This document shows, one piece after another, positions 1-11,098 of a DNA stretch of 64,000 nt. Location of the stretch: NCBI GenBank assembly GCA_023525975.1, contig CM042030.1, forward strand, positions 22,438,350-22,502,349, written 5' to 3'. The first letter of the stretch is position 1. Each line of letters starts with the position of its first letter. Both the position numbers and the translations under genes were made by a program. The notes below the pieces were generated by a model, which worked only from the letters and a program-made list of their open reading frames with translations, was not told where the DNA came from and made no database searches. This DNA is from Smallanthus sonchifolius (lineage: Eukaryota; Streptophyta; Magnoliopsida; Asterales; Asteraceae).

Positions 1-2660
1 CAATTCAAACCGAGTTTGACGCGCTTGAACAGAGCACAACAGCTAAGTCCGGTATGCTTGAATATAGTTACCCACTATATCCGGTATGATTGAATATAAC
101 ACGCGGTTATATCCGAGTATGCAGTAATAAACACCCTAACCGGGTGGGCTGGTCAGGCACAATAGATCTATCAATATTACAGTTGGTTGTCTTGTGTTTA
201 AATGTATGTACATCCAAAGAATAAGCATATAGTCTCATGTATAACACGTATAAACAGTGTGAGTAGCATGTGTAATGTTTCACCCCAAAACGTATAAAAA
301 TGTAAAATAGGGGCTATGTAACTCACCTTGCAAGCGGGTATTTTCCACGCGTGTAGGTGATAAGTATGCGGAAGCCTAAGCACGTTGATACCCTATGTAG
401 ATAAATGGGTATTATTGTATGTTTGTATGTATGTGCGTATTCGTATTTAAATGAGTATAGGTTTTATAATAATATCCTAAATATAAAATGTGGTAGAAAA
501 TGAATATGGTTTTGTAAAGCTTTGACTTATAAAATATTACATTTTAAATAATTAATCATTATGTTTAATGTATTTAAACAATAATAATAAATAAACAGAT
601 AAATCTTTATTTGATTAATTATGTTGATATTTTATATAGTAAAATTTATTTTAACAAGTTTATTAAAAGTATTGCTAGGTTCATATAAAAATAATGAGAC
701 ATTTTATATATTGAATGTATTTTAATAAGTTTATAAAATGTTACAAGATTTATAAAAATATAGAACATTTTATATCTAAAAAAAATGTAATTAAATAAGT
801 TTATAAAGATATTACAAGATTTATATAAATATGGACATTTTATATCTAAAAATGTAATTAAATAAGTTTATAAAGATATTACAAGATTAATATAAATATG
901 GACATTTATATCTAAAAATGTAATTAAATAAGTTTATAAAAATATTGCAAGATTTATAAAAATATAGGACATTTTATACCTAAAAATGTAATTAAATAAG
1001 TTTATAAAAATATTGCAAGATTTATAAAAGTGTGGGGTATTATAATGTATTTTAATAAAAAAAAACTGGGATGATTTATAAAAATATAGTTTAATTGATT
1101 TTAAAATAAACGAACGAGTAAACCGACTCGTTTTAGTCTTTAGTGTAATAAAATAACATTGAAATAAGTTAAGAAAATTAAATAAAATAAAAAGAATAAT
1201 AACAGAAGTAAAAAAAATTGGGCCGGAGGCCAACCGGGATCGAACCCGCGACCTCAGACTCCACACACACACACGCATAACCAGCCGGGCTACTGCCCAT
1301 CGCTGGTTATGTGTGTGTTGTTTAATTGATATACACACAGCCTTTAATGGTCGCTGGTCCTCGGCAACCGGCAACCCGTGTCCGAGGACTTGGGTTTGCC
1401 CGGTAATCGACGGATTTATGCCGCGATTTCGATTAGGATAGTTTGCCAAAGGGTAACAGAAGGTAATCGAATGGATTTGAGGTACCTATTTGGTCGCGAA
1501 GGGCCTGGTCGGCAGAAACTTAAGCCCGAAAATGTCACAAGTGGGAATCGACTTCTGGATGGAATTAGACTTCGAAACCTTGGTTGCAGCTTCACTTAGT
1601 AACGACGAAAGTGATGGAGTCTTCAATTTGGTGTGAGAGTGTGTGGAAAGAGGGTAACCAGTTCGTGCAGGGCCGACCATGGCCATTTATAGTCGGGCTT
1701 GATCCTGATAATGATACAAGCAATTGAGCATGCCCCGACACTCGTCAGGACGAGACGAAACTGTCGAGACCACTTGCAGGCGTGGAGGTTGACTGTCGGG
1801 GCCGTATTAGAGGTGTGAACTTTCGGCTACGAACACGATCAGACGATTGGGATGATGGGGAGACAAATTGGTCGAGGGGTATTGATCGCGTGGGGGAGAC
1901 GAAGCCAGAGAAGCCTTTGTCGGCTGTTGAGGTGCAGGGAACAGCCCTGTCGGGTGGGTTCGCCGGAGAAAGCCTTGGACCGCCGGACAAATCGAAGGGG
2001 TGACCGGAAATACGAAATGGGTTTTGGCAGATTTAGTCCCTGTAGTTTGGTTTGATACGGAATAGCCCTTAAATTAAATACCGGATGAATCCCTGTGGTT
2101 TCATTTGACCAGAAACAGCCCCTCAACGATTTTAAATTTTAAATCCTTTTAGTTTGGTTAATTACAATATAACCCCTGAACTTTTATTTAAATAATTAAT
2201 TAGATTTCTTTTTCAATTTCAATTAATTTATTTTATACTTATATATTTTATAAATCCACTTTCTTTAATAAAACTAATCTTTTTAAATAATTATCTTTTT
2301 GAAATAATGCATTAAATTATTTATTTAAATCATTAAGTTATTTAACTTAAATTCTTTTAAACTAAAATGAAATTTAAGTTTATAAAATTTATAAAACTTA
2401 TGTTTTTATTTAAAAATCCATCTTTTTAAATGGTTAATTTAATAAAATTGTAAACCATCGATTTATTTATATAAATTATTTAATTTAATAACATAATTTA
2501 CATAGTTTATAACCTTAAAATATTTTTAAAATTTACTTTAAAAATACATAAATTGTACGCCAATTTGTATAAATTTGATTAAATATACGTGTATATGATT
2601 TGAAATAGAATGTTAATATTTATGTGACAATTATTACAACAAAAATTTTGAAAGGTCACA
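1..2660 (-). repeat. Ty3/gypsy LTR remnant, minus orientation, cut by the window edge
   Basis: The block around 280-420 (CACCCCAAAA..., a rise to a CTCACCTTGCAAGCGGG motif, then an ACGCGTGTAGGTGAT motif) closely matches 54990-55120 and 60565-60690 inside the Gyp4 LTRs. The block at 2030-2130 (TTAGTCCCTG.AGTTTGG) matches 56205-56290. I therefore read this as a diverged LTR of the same broad family, with the element on the minus strand. The right end is set at AAAGGTCACA (2651-2660), the complement of a TGTGACC-type LTR start; the left end lies outside the window. The middle (430-1200) and 2130-2650 are very AT-rich. Small ORFs inside it are on both strands, have no recognisable domain, and I do not call them genes. 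Confidence 0.6.
1222..1325 (-). other. tRNA-like / SINE-head-like segment with a long hairpin
   Basis: On the minus strand there is a canonical pol III B-box (GGTTCGATCCC, complement of 1233-1243) and an A-box-like TAGCCCGGCTGG about 40 bases upstream, the spacing expected of a tRNA-derived promoter. The arms CATAACCAGC (1276-1285) and GCTGGTTATG (1302-1311) pair perfectly and extend into CA/TG repeats. It sits inside LTR-like DNA. It could be a tRNA-derived SINE head or a chance promoter-like motif. A functional tRNA is unlikely, because no clean cloverleaf with a CCA-adjacent acceptor stem is seen. Confidence 0.3.
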
Positions 2661-3539
2661 TAAATGGTGTTCTTAAGTTTTTGTTTCGGATAATTAGCAA
2701 GGCATTAAGACCAGATCACTTGGTTAAAATCTATTTCTCCCACATCTAAACTCATGGGTTCGAACCCAGCAGACCGGTTTATTTTTTTGGCTGTTTTTTG
2801 TGTACTTATCCCACATACACAAACAATTATGTACTATACTTATGACAAGATTGAAGACCTAAATGCTTTCATAAACTTTCATGAAACGTATAATTATTAT
2901 CTTTGGTAAAAAAAAAAGAAAAGAAAATTATATGAATATATACATGCTTAATTGATTTCTAAAAAACCTTTTTGATCATGACTAAAGATACATATATTTT
3001 TCTTTTCATTACCACTATAAATTTCGAAACATGATGAATGTTGTTACTTTACTTACACGTCATAAGTTTGATTAAACAAAAGGATATAAATGTTTTAAGT
3101 AACCATTTAATCTATAATATGTTTTTACTAATAACATATATTTTAATAATCGTTTTAATAGAATATTCATCATCATATTATTATTTAATATTTTCTCAAA
3201 CCTGCATAATTAGCTTGTTTATTTCAAATTATGTCCACATAAATATTATTAAAAATGTCCGACATGATGAATATTTTAACCTAATTGTTTTAATAAGAAA
3301 CTTATTGTATTAAATTAGCAATTAATATTCGTTGTCACCACTTAAGATCTCTTTTATAAATCAATAAAACATTATTTCACGTAATTTCATTGATATATTA
3401 TCACATTAATTATCGTTAAAGTTCGTATCCTTATTTTTTCACATTCGTTCGCCCGTTCCTAAATCTTAATTTCCTAAATCTTAATGTCCTAAATCATGTC
3501 GTTCCTATTCTTTTTAATCTTTTCTATATTAAATAGGTA
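2661..3539. other. Unassigned AT-rich intergenic DNA
   Basis: This stretch between two LTR remnants has no recognisable coding region. It contains poly-A/T runs and an isolated B-box-like GGTTCGAACCC at about 2758-2768 with no convincing A-box. An open frame at 3038-3313 encodes an Ile/Leu/Tyr-rich peptide of the kind AT-rich DNA gives by chance. It may include the undetermined left part of the plus-oriented gypsy LTR that is clear from about 3540. Confidence 0.4.
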
Positions 3540-4331
3540 CAATTTATTGATCCATTATGCTTCATTCAATACATAGGTTAATCTTGGGATTAGCTAGAAC
3601 ATTTGTGCAACAACATATTTGTGTGACTTTCAAGCTACTCATTGCAAGGTGAGTTACATAGCCACTCTTTTTACCTTTTACATATTTTGGGGTGAATCAT
3701 GATACATTGAAAACTATTTACAATACATTATACAATTCTACATTTATGAACATATGTGCAGTTTGTGCTTTGTGCTTGAATACTATGAGTTGAAACTACA
3801 TATACATGACATAAACGTGCAATCATTAACTCTGTACAAGCCAACGGTAACATTGATAGATCTAGTGTGTCTAACAAACCCACCCAGGTGGGGTGATTGT
3901 TACCGACAAAACATTAGGATAACATGCGTGTTAAGCCCTTCAGTCGCAAGGTTTGATTGTACACCCAGTTTGACTATAGTGATTCTCCATAAATGCCTTA
4001 TTTGCTATGTTTCATGTAAATTGTATAAAACACTTGGAAACTACTTGAGATATCAAAATCTATGTATACTCACCAACTATTTTTAGTTGACCTTGTTTTT
4101 ATCATGTTTCAGGTGCTAATCTTTGAGTTCATATTCAAGATACTACACATAGGAACTGAGGACCTAGTTAAATAAACAGTCAAAATTTGTTGATGTATTT
4201 TGTTTGTTTGTATGTTTTGATTATACAAGTGTTATGAAATTTAAATAAATTGATATATGAAACTTTTGTTGATCATGTGTTTATGAACAGTCTACATGTA
4301 CCGCCCCGACGTATTCCGCCGTCGGTTGGGG
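3540..4331 (+). repeat. 3' part of a Ty3/gypsy LTR (same broad family as the Gyp3 LTR)
   Basis: The order of blocks follows 52005-52787 in the Gyp3 LTR: GGTGAGTTACATAGCC..., a CTTTTTACCTTTTACAT..TTTGGGGTGAA block, a TAGATCTA..TGTCTAACAAACCCACCCAGGTGGGGTGATTG block, ACTATTTTTAGTTGACC, and a terminal AACAGTCTACATGT...CCGCC..GTCGG block. The normal LTR end (GGGGTGTGACA followed by a primer site) is missing. At GGGGTG the sequence runs directly into integrase coding sequence. Confidence 0.65.
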
Positions 4332-4640
4332 TGGCATACAAACCAGAACTACACGAAGCACTACAAGGAATGCACAATACATTCCAAGTATCTTGCTTAC
4401 GCAAGTGTTTAGCCGATCCTGCCCAGGCTATTGCACTAGACGATGTGCATGTAGACGATAAACTTCATTTTACAAAACAACAAATTATGATTATGGATGC
4501 ACATGAACGAAAGTTAAGAAAGAATAATATACCAATGGTAAGGTCGGATCGCAGCCGACAAGACATGGGAATTAGAAGAACAAATGACAGCCAAGTACCC
4601 TCATCTATTCTCATCTTAATTTCGAGCATGAAATTTCTTA
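4332..4640 (+). pseudogene. Gyp0 integrase C-terminus / chromodomain-like tail, truncated
   Basis: The frame starting at GTGGCATAC reads VAYKPEL..., continuing through HNTFQVSCLRKCLAD and a LDDVHVDDKL segment. These are hallmarks of the end of chromovirus-type gypsy integrase (the GPF/Y-distal and diverged chromodomain region). A frameshift near 4545 moves the terminal EEQMTAKYPHLF motif into another frame. Catalytic domains are absent, so only the last 100 or so residues of pol survive. It is followed directly by a polypurine tract and the 3' LTR, as expected for the end of pol. The integrase would have inserted element cDNA into the genome, and this scrap cannot. Confidence 0.8.
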
Positions 4641-4654
4641 AAGGAGGGGAGATT
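4641..4654 (+). other. Polypurine tract of Gyp0
   Basis: AAGGAGGGGAGATT sits immediately before the TGTAAC start of the LTR. This is the standard position of the plus-strand DNA primer in LTR retrotransposons. Confidence 0.8.
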
Positions 4655-5974
4655 TGTAACTTCTCGAAAATTCCCAAGGAAATAAGGACTAAACTTGCCA
4701 ATAAATAAAAGTTGAAAGGCCAAAAAAGTATAGTTCAAAGTACAAGGACTGAAAATGAAATTTTTGAAATTCGGGCGGTAGCGGACCGCTACCCAGAGGC
4801 CTAACGGTCCCCTATGTGGCGAAGGCAGTAATGATGGCATGCCACGCGTCTACTGACTAGTGGACGAATTCTGACGCGTGTAAGCCCTATGGCGGACCGC
4901 TATCCAGACTTTAACGGTACGCTATGGAAGAAAGGGGCTGGCGGACCGCTAGCCCTTGGCTTAACGGTCCATTACTTGCTCCTGAAGGAAACTGAATTGC
5001 GGCTGGAGGCGGTGGCGGATTGCCACCACCTTTTGTAGCGGTCCGCTACATTGTCAGATTTTGCCTATAAATAGAAACATCGAGCTTAGTCATTTGGCAT
5101 TAGTCTGACATCTCAAAACACGCACACAATCTCTGAAGTCCCGATTCTGAGCACCGATACGCGTACGGAAGTCCGGTTTCTAGCATATCGCCTTCAAATT
5201 GCTGTAGATAGTGTTGTGGTAAATTCCAACCTACTGTTAAGCTTTGGTTAATTATCATTAAGCTAGGTTTATGTAATTAAGTAATGTTCTTATAGATTTA
5301 GGGCTTTGTCCAAGGTGTTTGCCATATTTCAGATATGATAAGTTATAGACTGCTAAGGTGAATTCTTAAACTGTGATGTATTTAAAATAAGTGTGGCTCT
5401 ATTATACTCCATTTTTAAGCATGGTTAATTTATGAAAACATTTTGGGTATCTTGAAACGATTACACCGATTGTTTATATATAACGCATTCTAAACGCTTA
5501 TTGTGTTTCACATGACCCGTGGAATGACATGTTGGACAGGACCTGTGGAACGGCCTTTGGTTATATATATACTGATTGATTTCTCGTAGTTGTCTATGAG
5601 AGGGGCACTCCTTGATTGTGTTCAGGATACCTTGGTGGGTCATTTTATAAACTGATTTATTTATGAATTCACCAACTTTATGTTGACCCATTTTCTTTAA
5701 AATGTTTTTGAGCACATCACAGGTAGTCAATAGAGGACACATTCTAGGACTAGAACATGATGATGAAAGAAACCAGATGATGGGCATGCCAGGAAACTAT
5801 AAGTCCCGAAATGTTATGTTCCTTGTTAGGAACGAGGATGAAACATGATGTAGCTTTTGATTCCACGATGTAAACAAGTGTTTCAAATTATGTAATAAAG
5901 AAATTTTTTAGTTTCCGCTGTGTGTTCTGCACCATGCGTCACCTCTAACCAGTACCTGGGACTGGGGTGTGACA
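4655..5974 (+). repeat. Gyp0 3' LTR
   Basis: It begins TGTAACTTCTC after the polypurine tract and ends GGGGTGTGACA, giving an LTR of about 1.3 kb. The U3 (about 4770-5055) holds repeated near-palindromes of the type GCGGACCGC and TAACGGTCC, including perfect 7-base arms GTAGCGG / CCGCTAC at 5036-5050. A TATA box (TATAAATAG, about 5066) and a CT/CA-rich leader follow. It belongs to the same promoter style as the Gyp1 and Gyp2 LTRs. The 5' partner LTR is not in the window. Confidence 0.8.
5066..5074 (+). promoter_or_regulatory. TATA box of the Gyp0 LTR promoter
   Basis: TATAAATAG lies just downstream of the palindrome array and upstream of a pyrimidine/CA-rich leader. The same motif in the same relative place occurs in the Gyp1 LTRs (8045, 33604, 40319). 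Confidence 0.6.
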
Positions 5975-5984
5975 CCCAACTTCT

Positions 5985-6086
5985 CACAAATATATTTAAT
6001 ATGACTTCTTGGTGGTGCTTTAGTGAAAACAACAATGAGCTGACTTCCCATTTCGTCGACATACACAAAAATGCTTCCAGCAGTAG
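5985..6086 (-). pseudogene. Ty1/copia RNase H C-terminal scrap
   Basis: The minus strand reads IFVYVDEMGSQLIVVFTKAP and then a R.HIKYICEKLGV segment. This resembles the copia polyprotein end (QLADxFTKxL..xxxxYLxxKLGM). Only about 35 residues remain, bounded by the Gyp0 LTR end on one side and an LTR-like TGTAACACCC on the other. It is probably the target into which these elements inserted. Confidence 0.55.
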
Positions 6087-7775
6087 TGTAACACCCAAAC
6101 GGTTTGACCAAATTTAACTTTCAAATTCACATAGAATATATGTCTCATTTAACACCTTTAATTAAACAACACTGAGTTGTTTGAAAACAATACAACAACG
6201 CCAACTTTGTTTAAAAACAACAAACCAATATTTGTAAAAACGACAACAAATTTAACATCCAACAACATTATAAAACATGTTTAAAGACTCATTGACAAGG
6301 AGTTCTAATTTCGAATAACAACTAACACCCAAAGAAACCGAGAATCCAATCCCCCATGAAATTTGACCCGATACCTCAACCGGAGCTTTACCTACAAGAC
6401 AACGCCATAAAACAACCATTAGTAATGATATATAAATCCCCCAAATAATCCACATGTCCAAAAATGAAGAAACAGCCGCTAACGACAATATTCAGCATTG
6501 GGCGTATGGGGGCGCATGGTAGTGGGCTTGGGAATACTGTACGCCACCCTTGCATCTACACAATCTTTCTTTTTAGATTCCTCTCATCGAGGCACTCAAT
6601 ATGCATATATTATGGATCCTGTAAATCAAATCCTATCCCAGGATTTGCTCATATGAAATATATGGCTTTTCTAGTAACATGTGTTAACACCTATACATGT
6701 CTTACCCAAACCAAACATCAATCCCAAATGTAAACACACAACATTTTAAGGGATTTAAGTCATCTATAATGCATGTATAAAACTCCTTATACATGTCTTA
6801 GTCAAATCAAAGATAAATCCTAATGCAAACACACAAACATTTAAAGGATTTAAATTATAATCAAACAAATGAGAACAAGTCTCAAAACAACCGTGAAGAT
6901 CATGCTCTTAAAACTCTCATGAGGTTCAAGATTTCACCATCACCCATGAAACTCATGTCCTCAAAACATCCATGAGGATCATGATTTCACATAGCATCCA
7001 TGAAGAACATGTCCTCAAGACACCCATAAGGACCATGTATTCACATATCACCCGTGGAGTCCTCAACCTCAAAACACCCATGAGGATTGTGACTCCACTT
7101 TAACACCCATAAAGATCATGCCCTCAAGACACACATAAGTGACATGACTCCAAGATTTACACCCGTGAGGTCAAACCTCAAGAATCACCATTGTTTGTAA
7201 ACAAACACACACAATTGAAAACATCAAAGCACCCAAACACGTAATCATATATCCTAATTATGTGTAAGAATCAAACATAAACACCCAAACACATAATCAT
7301 ACATCTGAAAAGATCATGCCCTCAAGACATCCATGAGTGACATGACTCCATGATTTACACCCATGAGGTCAAGCCTCAAGAATCACCATTGTTTGTAAAC
7401 AAACACACACACAATTAAAAACATCAAAACACCCAAACACGTAATCATACATCCTAATGATGTGTAAGAATCAAACATAAACACCTAAACACATAATCAT
7501 ACATCCTAATTATGTGTAAGAATCAAACATAATCACCAATTAGTATACACTCAAGTATATGTATATAGTTTAACACCTAATTACACCCGTGAAGTTCTAA
7601 GACTTCAAGTCACCCATGAGATTCAAAGATCCTAATTTTCGACCATTTCACCCTAGTGGAGTTCATAGTCTCCATCCATACTATTTTACTACCATCCTTT
7701 GTATATATTCAACACATACAAATTTTACACCATTTAACATACACATAAGTAAACATGCATGTGTACTAATAACCA
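6087..7775. repeat. LTR-like block, boundaries incomplete
   Basis: It starts with TGTAACACCC directly at the break in the copia scrap, which suggests an LTR terminus, most likely of a minus-oriented gypsy element. No second terminus, primer site or coding domain is seen. It is rich in degenerate repeats of CACCCATGAGG.TCATG and CTCAAAACA.CCATGAGG (about 6890-7110). It ends where Gyp1 LTR sequence begins, and the Gyp1 LTR lacks its first 170 or so bases there. Confidence 0.4.
7114..7535. repeat. Direct tandem duplication, unit about 198 bp
   Basis: Unit 1 (7114-7311) and unit 2 (from 7312) both run GATCATGCCCTCAAGACA..., a TTTACACCC.TGAGGTCAA block, ATTGTTTGTAAACAAACACA, and an AATCATA.ATCCTAAT.ATGTGTAAG block. 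A third partial unit follows at about 7490-7535. Few substitutions separate the units. Confidence 0.85.
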
Positions 7776-8871
7776 CCTATCAATCACAAAAGTAAAACGG
7801 TCCGTGACGGGCTGAGCAAGGGTGGATTTTGGTGCTGACATGTGTCCGGTGACTCATGATTGCGAGTTGACGCGTGGAAACGCAATGATGGACCGTCATC
7901 CCCTTTAGAGGTCCGTTACAAGCTATGACGGACCATCACGAGACCATAACGGTCTGTTACATGGAGAACAAGTGTGTAACCGCCAAGGCAAGCGGTAACG
8001 GACCGTCATCCCTGGTAACAGTCCGTCATGGGGCTAGAACTTGTCTATAAATAGATTTTGAAGGCCAGAACGTTTTAGACATCCACACACACTTGATACA
8101 CCATCAAACACACATACACACTCAAGAGATCCAATCTTGAGCCCCGGTTCGCTTGTGAGAGTCCGATTTCTAGCATTTCGACTACAAATAGCCGTAGATA
8201 GTACTAAGGTAAGGTCTGACTAACCATTAAGGTTTGATTATATATTTTTGATTTTATTATAGATCTAAATTAAGAAATATTAGCAGTTAAATATACGTCG
8301 AGGTGCTGTCTAAGGTGTTTGACATATTAATCAAATAAGCTGAAATATTGTCCATGTGAGTTCCTCTGAATTGAAATGTGTATTTGTTTACACAGTTGTT
8401 ATTTGAAATTGTCACCCTATTCCAAGTATATATTATGCGTATTTAGTACCGTATACGTTCTGAAAGTGGATGGGACCTACGGGTGGAAGGATTATCTCAT
8501 GTTGTTGTCGGATAACAACATGTGGTAAAGATTCATGAACTCATCAACTTATGTTGACCCAGTTTCTTTTATTATCTTTAAGATTATTGCAGGTAGTGGC
8601 CTTTGAGATAAATAATAGTTGTGGATAGTTGTTACTTTTCTGGTCAGAAGGCTGTGGATGAAAGGCATGCTTGGTAGAGCTGTATGGCCTGAAGTGTTTT
8701 GAGTTCCTTGATAGAGACTGACGTTTGTTGGTTTGTTTAGTTTGTAATAGAAGTTTGATTTATGATGTAAAACATTTTAGTTATTAATGAAGAAGGTTTA
8801 TGGTTTAGCTTCCGTTGTGTGTTCTGTACCATACGTCACTTCTAACCGGTGCCAGGGACCTGGGTGTGACA
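7776..8871 (+). repeat. Gyp1 5' LTR, 5'-truncated
   Basis: It aligns with 33345-34580 and 40065-41228: palindromic AACGGTCCGT..GACGG and GGACCGTCA segments, a TATAAATAGATTTTG TATA region (8045), a CCGGTTCGCTTG.GAGAGTC block, and the ending TCTAACCGGTGCCAGGG..GGGTGTGACA. The first 170 or so bases present in the 3' LTR are missing, lost at the junction with the preceding LTR-like block. Confidence 0.85.
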
Positions 8872-8874
8872 AGT

Positions 8875-8887
8875 TTGTATCAGAGCC
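8875..8887 (+). other. Primer binding site of Gyp1 (Met-tRNA type)
   Basis: TTGTATCAGAGCC lies three bases after the LTR end. It matches the plant initiator-Met tRNA 3' end complement (TGGTATCAGAGC) with one change, as expected for minus-strand priming. Confidence 0.8.
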
Positions 8888-9132
8888 TCAGTTAAAGGGA
8901 TTTAGGTACTAAGGTTTATTATCTAAACTTAAACTAGGGTTCTATAAGTTAGGTGGAATGCCATAGGAAAGGCCATAGGTTGAGATGTTGACTTTCATTA
9001 TGAATATAACGGGTAATACCATGAAAATGGATAATTAATTACATTCTTGGCCAAATGTTATTAATTTATGATTTTCTTGATAATTACTAGTTATACGAAT
9101 TTTGGTGTAATACATCTCTGTGTAGGTACAAG

Positions 9133-9180
9133 ATGGCAAGAAAAGGGAAAGGTTGAGGATGTGGTAGGGGTAGGACTCTG
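9133..9180 (+). pseudogene. Gyp1 gag, N-terminal fragment
   Basis: The likely start codon ATGGCAAGAAAAGGGAAAGG opens a basic Arg/Gly/Lys-rich N-terminus typical of this gag type, after a leader of about 250 bases. A TGA at the twelfth codon or so breaks it. The frame then runs into solo LTR S1 at 9181 and resumes at 12302 or soon after. Confidence 0.6.
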
Positions 9181-11028
9181 TGTCACACCCCGCCATGGAT
9201 GAAACACAAGGCGTAACATTCATGGTTTCTAAAGCATATGATTAACGCAAACACATACATGATAATTGGATACATAATCAAGTTTAAAGTTATACATCTC
9301 AAAATATCATTTAAGATTACAAAAAGTTAAGATTTCGCAAATAAGACTCATGTACGATGAGTTATACAAGAGAAATCCCCCAAAAGCCGTATCCATTGTG
9401 CATGCATGCAACCTACATTGCTAACCTTGCAACCACGTTCATTTTCCTGAAAAAAATACTTAAAAAGTGTCAACACGAGGTTGGTGAGTTCACAGGTTTT
9501 GATCAAAAGTTCTTGTAGTTCCAACGTTCCCGAACATGCAATTGTATAAGTTTTTCAGATCAAAAGTCTATGTATAACCAATGAATTTTGAACAATGAAT
9601 GACCAAATGACCCCATTTGTAAACTAGCAAGGATTACAAATAATATGTAATACACGAGACCGTAACCAAACCTAACTGGTGAATGCCCCTCCCTCACTAT
9701 ACCATGAGAACGGAATAAGATAATATGCGTCCATTTGACCCTTCAAGTCCCGGTTAGAGCGACTAACCATGACCGGGGGCGTCACCCCTAATAGTACTAT
9801 TCATAGAATCCTAGGCTAAGTCCATAGCTAATGGTTACAAAATGTTGATGTTATTCAGGGGACTTTTAGCGCTCTATTATTCCTCATGCAAATATAACAG
9901 TCTGGTCTTTGTTCGTTTCATTAATATATGAAAATAAGTACAAGTATGTTTCCTCCCCAAAACATTTCAAAAACTAGAAAAAGGGGAAAGTGAAACTCAC
10001 CTCGAAAGTAGTGTATGCTAGCAAATATGTGTATAACTGTAGGCCCCGCCTATCCGTATCCTAATTACACAAGGATACCTTATATGTTAAGACTACCAAT
10101 CTTAAACGCAAGTTGTTCACCCGACTTAACGAATCCCGTTAAGTACGTCTTTGTTTAGTAAAACTGTGTTTTCATGTGACGACTCGTTGGTGATTATTAT
10201 TTCAGTCTAGACGCTTACATATTTTTCAAGAAAATATTATGTTTCCATATTGGTGACTTGTTATGTATACCAAAAATAAATATTATTTTTTAAAATAACT
10301 TATAATATATTCATATTATGGTCACGTATAAACATATAATTATTTCTTACCAATAATTATATAAAATCACAAATATCGTTCAAGTATATTCTACACATGT
10401 CAATTATCGTGCGTGCATATACACCACGTTAACACGTCCACATGCAAATACTCGTTCCGAACGACATTTATTAATTTGTTAACGTTCGTCGTGCACTTAT
10501 TTTTACTAATATATACATACAAGTATTTCAACAATTCAACATATGCTTAAACATGTTTCACGATAACATGTGATTATTTATTTTTAACTGAACGTCTTTA
10601 GATTTCATGCCCATATTTATTTATTTATTTTTCAACCTCATGTACTTATATCAATGTTCCATGTTATCCACTATGAACAAGTTATAAACATATATATATA
10701 TGATTTCAACTATTTAGCCATTTCATAACTCATTCCAAGTTAACAATTTCCCATCACTCATATATGTATATATATATTATGACTTCTATATATATACTTA
10801 CATGCATATACTTAACAACTTCCCAAGTTCCATAACTTATGATCATACACACGTATATATATATGGTTCGGTTTCTAAACATGCATGCATACACTTAATC
10901 ATTTTCCCATTTAACAACCATATGTGTGTGTGTATATATATATATATATGTCTCTACTTTTGATTTCTACATGTTTATACCCATTCTCATAATTAATAAC
11001 CTTTCCTAAATTGATAACTAAAAACACA

Positions 11029-11098
<70 letters not shown>

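Noticed and set aside
934..1449. 171-codon minus-strand frame
   Set aside because: A Phe/Ile/Tyr-rich reading of AT-rich LTR repeats (780-1090), joined to a GC-rich tRNA-like segment; no domain.
2750..2775. tRNA gene suggested by GGTTCGAACCC
   Set aside because: There is only a B-box; no A-box, acceptor stem or anticodon arm could be found around it.
3038..3313. 91-codon frame with hydrophobic, membrane-like composition
   Set aside because: The composition follows AT-rich DNA. There is no homologous motif, no conserved neighbour and no promoter features.
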